A DNA stretch of 64,000 nucleotides from NCBI GenBank assembly GCA_903886275.1, contig CAISLN010000127.1, forward strand, positions 1 to 64,000, in the 5' to 3' direction. Origin of the DNA: an uncultured beta proteobacterium. Lineage in GTDB: Bacteria; Pseudomonadota; Gammaproteobacteria; Burkholderiales; Burkholderiaceae_C. Each line of letters starts with the position of its first letter. Position 1 is the stretch's first letter. Below are positions 59,073-64,000 of the stretch, piece by piece. The notes beneath the pieces were generated by a model, which saw only the letters and a program-made list of their open reading frames with translations, was not told the DNA's origin and searched no databases. Position numbers and translations under genes: made by a program.

Positions 59073-60500
59073 TTAGAAGTTCAAGGTGCGCTTATCCACC
59101 GCCAGCGCCGCTTCTTTCGTTGCCTCAGACAGCGAAGGATGGGCGTGGCAGATGCGCGCGATGTCCTCGGCACTGGCCTTGAATTCCATGGCCACGACGG
59201 CCTCGGAGATCAGTTCGCTGGCTTGTGGGCCGACGATGTGCACGCCCAGGATTTCGTCGGTCGTGGCATCGGCCAGGAACTTGACGAAGCCGGTGGTGTC
59301 ACCCAAGGCACGGGCGCGGCCATTGGCCAGGAAGGGGAAGGAACCAGCCTTATAAGCCACGCCATCGGCTTTGAGTTGCTGCTCGGTGCGACCGACCCAG
59401 GCAATCTCGGGGCTGGTGTAAATGACCCAGGGAATGGTGTTGAAGTTGACATGTCCGTGCTGACCGGCAATGCGCTCGGCGACGGCCACGCCCTCTTCTT
59501 CCGCCTTGTGCGCCAGCATGGGACCGCGCACCACATCGCCCACCGCCCAGACATTGGGCAGGTTGGTTTTGCAGTCGCCGTCCACCACGATGGCGCCACG
59601 CTCATCGAGCGCCAGGCCGACGGCGTCAGCCGCAAGACCAATGGTGTTGGGCACGCGACCAACGGAGATGATCAGCTTGTCCACGTCCAGCGTCTGGGCT
59701 TCGCCACGGGCATTGGTGTAGGCGACAGAGACGCCCTTCTTGCCGGTCTTGATGTCGCCGACCTTGACGCCGAGTTCGATCTTCAGACCCTGCTTGGTGA
59801 AGGCCTTGAAGGCCTCCTTGGCAACCTGCTCGTCCACCGCGCCCAGGAAGGTCGGCAGACCTTCGAGGATGGTGACTTCAGAGCCCAGACGGCGCCAGAC
59901 CGAGCCCATTTCCAGGCCGATCACGCCCGAGCCAATCAGGCCCAGCTTCTTGGGCACAGCGCCGATTTTCAGAGCGCCGTCGTTGGACAGCACATTGACT
60001 TCGTCGAAGGGTGTGCCGGGCAGCGCACGGGCGTTCGAGCCGGTGGCCACAATGATGTGCTTGCCGGTGACGGTTTCCTCAGTGGCGCCAGTGACCAAGA
60101 TGTCGTAACCCGCATCCGTGGCCCTCACAAAGGAGCCGCGGCCGTGCAGGAAGCTGATCTTGTTCTTTTTCAGCAGGTACAAAATGCCGTCGTTGTTCTG
60201 CTTCACGACGGTGTCCTTGCGACCAATCATCTTGGCCACATCCATCTTCACGTCTTTGGCGCTGATGCCGTGCTCGGCGAAGTGGTGGTTTGCATGGTCG
60301 AAATGCTCGCTGGACTGCAGCAGCGCCTTGGACGGGATGCAACCCACATTGGTGCAGGTGCCGCCGGGCGCGGGGCCACCCTTGTCGTTCTTCCACTCGT
60401 CGATACAGGCCACGCTAAAGCCCAATTGGGCAGCACGGATGGCAGCGATATAGCCGCCGGGGCCGGCACCGATCACGACGACGTCAAAACTTTTACTCAT
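59073..60500 (-). CDS. lpdA: Dihydrolipoamide dehydrogenase (E3)
   Basis: 475 aa, ATG 60500 with AGGAGA. FAD motif VVIGAGPGGYIAAIRAAQLG, redox disulfide GGTCTNVGCIPSKALL, NAD motif GLIGSGVIGLEMGSVWRRLG and catalytic His-Glu in CHAHPSLSEATKEA. It reoxidises the lipoyl group of the 2-oxoglutarate (and possibly pyruvate) dehydrogenase complex. Third gene of the sucA-odhB-lpdA operon. Confidence 0.97.
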   Translation of the reverse strand: MSKSFDVVVIGAGPGGYIAAIRAAQLGFSVACIDEWKNDKGGPAPGGTCTNVGCIPSKALLQSSEHFDHANHHFAEHGISAKDVKMDVAKMIGRKDTVVKQNNDGILYLLKKNKISFLHGRGSFVRATDAGYDILVTGATEETVTGKHIIVATGSNARALPGTPFDEVNVLSNDGALKIGAVPKKLGLIGSGVIGLEMGSVWRRLGSEVTILEGLPTFLGAVDEQVAKEAFKAFTKQGLKIELGVKVGDIKTGKKGVSVAYTNARGEAQTLDVDKLIISVGRVPNTIGLAADAVGLALDERGAIVVDGDCKTNLPNVWAVGDVVRGPMLAHKAEEEGVAVAERIAGQHGHVNFNTIPWVIYTSPEIAWVGRTEQQLKADGVAYKAGSFPFLANGRARALGDTTGFVKFLADATTDEILGVHIVGPQASELISEAVVAMEFKASAEDIARICHAHPSLSEATKEAALAVDKRTLNF

Positions 60501-60518
60501 TGAATTCTCCTGAAATTA

Positions 60519-60680
60519 ACGCCCCGATGGGGCGTAACAAGCGGCTAAAAAGCCAGGAGTGGGGAAACCCCACTGGAGCGCGTGCCTGCTTCCAGAAACA
60601 CCGCGGAACCGGCTCTGCCGGGCCGCTGGTGTTGCCCCCTGCAAGGGGGGTGGCGAAGCGCGCAGCGCGCAGCCTGGGGG
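60519..60680. repeat. Hairpins and dispersed element between odhB and lpdA
   Basis: Three palindromes: ACGCCCC/GGGGCGT (60519-60535), AGTGGGG-AAA-CCCCACT (60558-60574), and CCCCCT-GCA-AGGGGG (60635-60649). The last is followed by GCGCAGCGCGCAGCCTGGGGG, of the same style as the element at 33815. They lie in the odhB-lpdA gap of the operon. They may moderate expression or be an inserted repeat family member. Confidence 0.5.
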
Positions 60681-60684
60681 TGTA

Positions 60685-61929
60685 TCAAATATCGAACAGC
60701 AAACGGGCTGGATCTTCCAACGCTTCCTTCATCGCGACCAGGCCCAACACGGCTTCGCGGCCGTCGATGATGCGGTGGTCGTAGGACATGGCGAAGTAGT
60801 TCATGGGGCGAACCACGACCTGGCCGTTTTCGACCATGGCGCGGTCCTTGGTGGCGTGCACGCCCAGGATGGCCGACTGGGGCGGGTTGATGATGGGGGT
60901 GGACATCATGGAGCCGAAGGTTCCGCCATTGGAGATGGAGAAGGTACCGCCGGTCATTTCTTCCATGCCCAGCTTGCCGTCACGGGCCTTGACGCCGAAT
61001 TCGGCGATTTTCTTCTCGATTTCGGCAAAGCTCATCTGGTCGGCGTTGCGCAGGATCGGCACCACCAGGCCACGGGGTGAACCGACCGCAATGCCGATGT
61101 CGAAGTAGCCGTGGTAGACGATGTCGTTGCCGTCCACCGATGCGTTCAATACCGGGAATTTCTTCAGGGCGTGCACAGCGGCCTTGACGAAGAAGCTCAT
61201 GAAACCGAGCTTGCAGCCATGCTCCTTCTCGAAACGCTCTTGCATGCGCTTGCGCATGTCCATGACCGGAGCCATGTTGATTTCGTTGAAAGTGGTCAGG
61301 ATGGCGTTGGTGGATTGCGACTGCAGCAGACGCTCGGCCACGCGGGCACGCAAACGCGTCATGGGCACGCGTTGTTCCGGACGGTCACCCAGGCTAGGTG
61401 CCTTGGTAGCCACTTGCGCCAACGCCTTGGTGGGCACGCCAGTAGGAATCACGGCAGCGGTGGATTTGACACCGCCGGCTACTGCGGCCAGCACGTCACC
61501 CTTGGTGACGCGGCCGTCTTTGCCGGTGCCGTCAACCGAACCAATAGACAGGTTGTTGTCGGCCAGCAGTTTGGCGGCTGCGGGCATGGCCACACCGGCC
61601 TTGCTGTTGCTCGCAGCGGGTGCAGCAGCCACCGATGCAGCAGCAGGTGCAGCGGCTGCAACTGGAGCTGCGGCAGTGCCGACCTTGCCGTCGGTGTCGA
61701 TACGGGCGATCAACTGCTCGGCAGCAACGGTTGCGCCGTCGGCCTGAATCAGCTCCATCAGCACGCCGGAGGCCGGGGCCGGAACTTCCATCACCACCTT
61801 GTCGGTTTCGATTTCGATCAGGGTTTCATCCACAGTGACCAGGTCACCGACTTTTTTCTTCCACTGCAACAGGGTTGCTTCGGCAACGGATTCGGACAGT
61901 TGGGGGACTTTAACTTCTACGATGGCCAT
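60685..61929 (-). CDS. odhB: Dihydrolipoyl succinyltransferase (E2)
   Basis: 414 aa from ATG 61929 with GAAAGAA upstream. Lipoyl domain with the lipoylated Lys in IEIETDKVVMEVPAP (Lys44), an Ala/Pro linker, a peripheral subunit-binding domain (AAKLLADNNLSIGSVDGTGK), and the catalytic core ending YDHRIIDGREAVLGLVAM (His and Asp). It carries the succinyl group in the 2-oxoglutarate dehydrogenase complex. Confidence 0.97.
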   Translation of the reverse strand: MAIVEVKVPQLSESVAEATLLQWKKKVGDLVTVDETLIEIETDKVVMEVPAPASGVLMELIQADGATVAAEQLIARIDTDGKVGTAAAPVAAAAPAAASVAAAPAASNSKAGVAMPAAAKLLADNNLSIGSVDGTGKDGRVTKGDVLAAVAGGVKSTAAVIPTGVPTKALAQVATKAPSLGDRPEQRVPMTRLRARVAERLLQSQSTNAILTTFNEINMAPVMDMRKRMQERFEKEHGCKLGFMSFFVKAAVHALKKFPVLNASVDGNDIVYHGYFDIGIAVGSPRGLVVPILRNADQMSFAEIEKKIAEFGVKARDGKLGMEEMTGGTFSISNGGTFGSMMSTPIINPPQSAILGVHATKDRAMVENGQVVVRPMNYFAMSYDHRIIDGREAVLGLVAMKEALEDPARLLFDI

Positions 61930-61945
61930 ATCAATTCTTTCGGTG

Positions 61946-64000
61946 TTATTTGGTGAGCACAAAGCCCTTGAGCTTGGCGAATGCGCCTTCGACCAGTGAC
62001 TTTTGTTGTTCCTGGTGCAGGTGGGCATAACCCACTGCCGGCGAGGCAGAAGCCGCACGGCCGGAGTAACCCAGGCGTTGGCCTTCAATCATGTTTTCAT
62101 GCAAGTAATGCTGCACAAAGAACCAGGCGCCCTGGTTCTGCGGCTCGTCCTGGCACCAGACCACTTCGGTCACATTGGGGTACTTCTTCAATTCCGTGGA
62201 GAAGGCCTTGTGTGGGAAGGGATAGAGCTGCTCGACACGGATGATGGCGACATCGTCCAAGCCCTTTTCTTCGCGCTTCTTGACCAGGTCGTAATACACC
62301 TTGCCAGAGCAGGCAACCAGGCGCTTGACCTTGTCGGCCACAATGCCCTTTTGCTCGGGGATGATGGTCTGGAAGCTGCCCTTGGTGAAATCGGACAGCG
62401 GCGAGGTGGCGTCCTTGTTACGCAGCAGCGACTTGGGCGTCATGATGACCAGGGGCTTGCGCAGGTTGCGCACCATTTGACGGCGCAGCACGTGAAAGAT
62501 CTGGCTCGACGTGGTGGGCTGCACGATCTGCATATTGGTGTCGGCCGCCAATTGCATGAAACGCTCCAGACGCGCCGAGCTGTGCTCGGGGCCCTGGCCC
62601 TCGTAGCCGTGCGGCAGCATCAGGGTGATGCCGTTGACGCGGCCCCACTTCACTTCGCCAGAAGCGATGAACTGGTCGATCACCACCTGTGCACCGTTGG
62701 CGAAGTCGCCGAACTGGGCTTCCCAGATCACCAGGGTGTTGGGGTCGTTCGACGCGTAACCGTATTCAAAGGCCAGTACGGCCTCCTCGGACAGGATGGA
62801 GTCGATCACCACAAACGGAGCTTGGTTGTCAGCCGCGTTTTGCAAGGGCACATAGGTGCCGGTGTCCCACTTTTCACGGTTCTGGTCGTGGATCACAGCA
62901 TGGCGGTGGGTAAAGGTTCCGCGTCCGCTGTCTTCGCCCGACAGGCGCACCGGATAGCCGCTCGCCACCAAGGAGGCGAAGGCCATGGACTCGCCCATGC
63001 CCCAGTCCACCGGCGTGTCGCCACGACCCATGGCTGCGCGGTCGTCCAGAACCTTCTTGACGAGGTTGTGCGGTGTCACGCTGGGGGGAATCGTGGTGAT
63101 GCGTTCGGCCAGGCGTTTCCACTCGGCCATGGGGATGGCGGTATCACCGGCATCGGTCCACTTTTTGCCCAGGAACGGTGACCAATCCACTGCGAACTTG
63201 CTCTTGAAATTGGTCAGCACCGGGTCGGCTGTGTGCTTGCCCGCATCCATGGCGGCGCGGTAGGCCTTTGCCATGTCCTCGCCCAGGGTCTCGCCCAGGC
63301 CTTGCGCAGACAGACGGTCGGCGTAGAGCTTGCGCGTACCGGGATGCTGGGCAATTTTCTTGTACATCAGCGGCTGGGTCAGAGCCGGGGTGTCCTGCTC
63401 GTTGTGGCCAAGCTTGCGGTAGCAAACAATGTCCAGCACCACGTCCTTGCTAAAGGTCATGCGGTACTCAAGAGCCATTTGCGTGGCCATCACCACAGCT
63501 TCAGGGTCATCACCGTTGACGTGCAGCACCGGTGCTTCGACCATCTTGACGATGTCGGTGCAGTACACGGAGGAGCGCATGTCGCGCGGGTCCGAGGTGG
63601 TGAAACCGATTTGGTTGTTGATAATGATGTGCACCGTGCCGCCGGTGGTGTAACCACGGGTCTGGGCCAGCGCCAATGTTTCCTGGTTCACGCCCTGGCC
63701 ACCAAAGGCCGAGTCACCGTGCACCAGCACCGGCAGCACTTGCGCGCCCTTGACGTCGCCACGGCGGTCCATACGGGCACGCACCGAGCCTTCGACGACG
63801 GGGTTGACGATTTCCAGGTGCGAAGGATTAAAGGCCAGCGACAGGTGGACCGGTCCGCCCGCGGTGGACAGGTCGGAGCTAAAGCCCTGGTGGTACTTGA
63901 CGTCACCGGAGGGCAGGTCTTCGGGGGCGGTGTGGTCGAACTCGGCAAACAGGTCCTTGGGCATTTTTCCCATGGTGTTGACCAACACGTTAAGGCGGCC
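61946..64000 (-). CDS. sucA: 2-oxoglutarate dehydrogenase E1, 5' end beyond the window
   Basis: The frame is open to the right edge; 684 residues of the ~950 are present, starting in RLNVLVNTMGKMPKDLF. Visible features: SLAFNPSHLEIVNPVVEGSV, VHGDSAFGGQGVNQETLAL, INNQIGFTTSDPRD (ThDP/Mg region), GMGESMAFASLVASGYPVRL and the C-terminal WCQDEPQNQGAWFFVQHYL. E1 decarboxylates 2-oxoglutarate in the TCA cycle. It precedes odhB by 16 bases. Confidence 0.96.
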   Translation of the reverse strand, partial: GRLNVLVNTMGKMPKDLFAEFDHTAPEDLPSGDVKYHQGFSSDLSTAGGPVHLSLAFNPSHLEIVNPVVEGSVRARMDRRGDVKGAQVLPVLVHGDSAFGGQGVNQETLALAQTRGYTTGGTVHIIINNQIGFTTSDPRDMRSSVYCTDIVKMVEAPVLHVNGDDPEAVVMATQMALEYRMTFSKDVVLDIVCYRKLGHNEQDTPALTQPLMYKKIAQHPGTRKLYADRLSAQGLGETLGEDMAKAYRAAMDAGKHTADPVLTNFKSKFAVDWSPFLGKKWTDAGDTAIPMAEWKRLAERITTIPPSVTPHNLVKKVLDDRAAMGRGDTPVDWGMGESMAFASLVASGYPVRLSGEDSGRGTFTHRHAVIHDQNREKWDTGTYVPLQNAADNQAPFVVIDSILSEEAVLAFEYGYASNDPNTLVIWEAQFGDFANGAQVVIDQFIASGEVKWGRVNGITLMLPHGYEGQGPEHSSARLERFMQLAADTNMQIVQPTTSSQIFHVLRRQMVRNLRKPLVIMTPKSLLRNKDATSPLSDFTKGSFQTIIPEQKGIVADKVKRLVACSGKVYYDLVKKREEKGLDDVAIIRVEQLYPFPHKAFSTELKKYPNVTEVVWCQDEPQNQGAWFFVQHYLHENMIEGQRLGYSGRAASASPAVGYAHLHQEQQKSLVEGAFAKLKGFVLTK

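Noticed and set aside
59139..60503. 454-codon plus-strand frame opposite lpdA
   Set aside because: Fully antisense to lpdA, which has all catalytic motifs. No start signal or recognisable domain.
62003..63181. 392-codon plus-strand frame opposite sucA
   Set aside because: Antisense to a highly conserved TCA enzyme. His/Gly-rich shadow product.
1..64000. tRNA or rRNA genes
   Set aside because: No gap large enough contained a recognisable cloverleaf or rRNA sequence. tRNA search software was not available, so this rests on reading by eye.

Overview
The window looks like chromosomal DNA of a GC-rich betaproteobacterium of the family Comamonadaceae, with a Rhodoferax/Polaromonas-type genome the best guess. 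This is inferred from gene order (ndk-rlmN-pilF-rodZ-ispG-hisS-yfgM-bamB-der-hfq-hflX-hflK-hflC-DUF2065-hisZ-purA), protein style, and intergenic elements of a kind common in that family. No rRNA, tRNA, CRISPR array, insertion sequence or prophage was seen.

Left part (1-19.3 kb) is accessory and poorly characterised. It opens with a truncated VgrG fragment, a very large surface-type lipoprotein, two small proteins, and a 430-bp intergenic leader with nested hairpins and a 15-codon ORF before a small secreted protein. A Cys-rich FNR-like regulator and two glycine-rich envelope proteins follow. At 7.9-10.7 kb is a damaged sugar-acid catabolic locus: an SDR dehydrogenase and an FAH-family hydrolase, then a 5' remnant of L-fuconate dehydratase, divergent from an IclR regulator with two palindromic operators. 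Next come a CheW-domain protein, a DEDD exonuclease/MOSC pair, a CaiB/BaiF enzyme, a UPF0303 protein, and a large hybrid histidine kinase (CHASE, eight 21-residue coiled-coil repeats, HisKA/HATPase, receiver, HPt) followed by a TIGR02285 binding protein.

Middle part (19.3-34.5 kb) holds a YgiQ radical-SAM protein, an aotJQMOP-like basic amino-acid ABC operon (binding protein, terminator hairpin, two permeases, AstE-like protein, ATPase), an acyltransferase, an alpha/beta hydrolase, a split chromate transporter, rlmB, the divergent ybbA/tesA pair whose start codons overlap, a DUF2189 membrane protein, a cystathionine beta-lyase-type enzyme and a phosphoribosyltransferase.

Right part (34.5-64 kb) is core housekeeping DNA, mostly on the minus strand: purine and histidine synthesis, the HflKC/HflX/Hfq block, Der, BamB, HisS, IspG, RodZ, PilF, RlmN, Ndk, RluB/ScpB, RluD, BamD on the opposite strand, a YoaA/DinG-type helicase, a PP2C phosphatase, and the 2-oxoglutarate dehydrogenase operon (sucA cut by the right edge, odhB, lpdA) followed by zapE.

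The observations most worth a second look are the fuconate dehydratase remnant with its surviving operators, the terminator inside the aot operon, the 8 x 63-bp repeat in the kinase, the structured leader near 4.5 kb, and the overlapping divergent start sites (ybbA/tesA, rluD/bamD). No clearly new defence or biosynthetic system was recognised.
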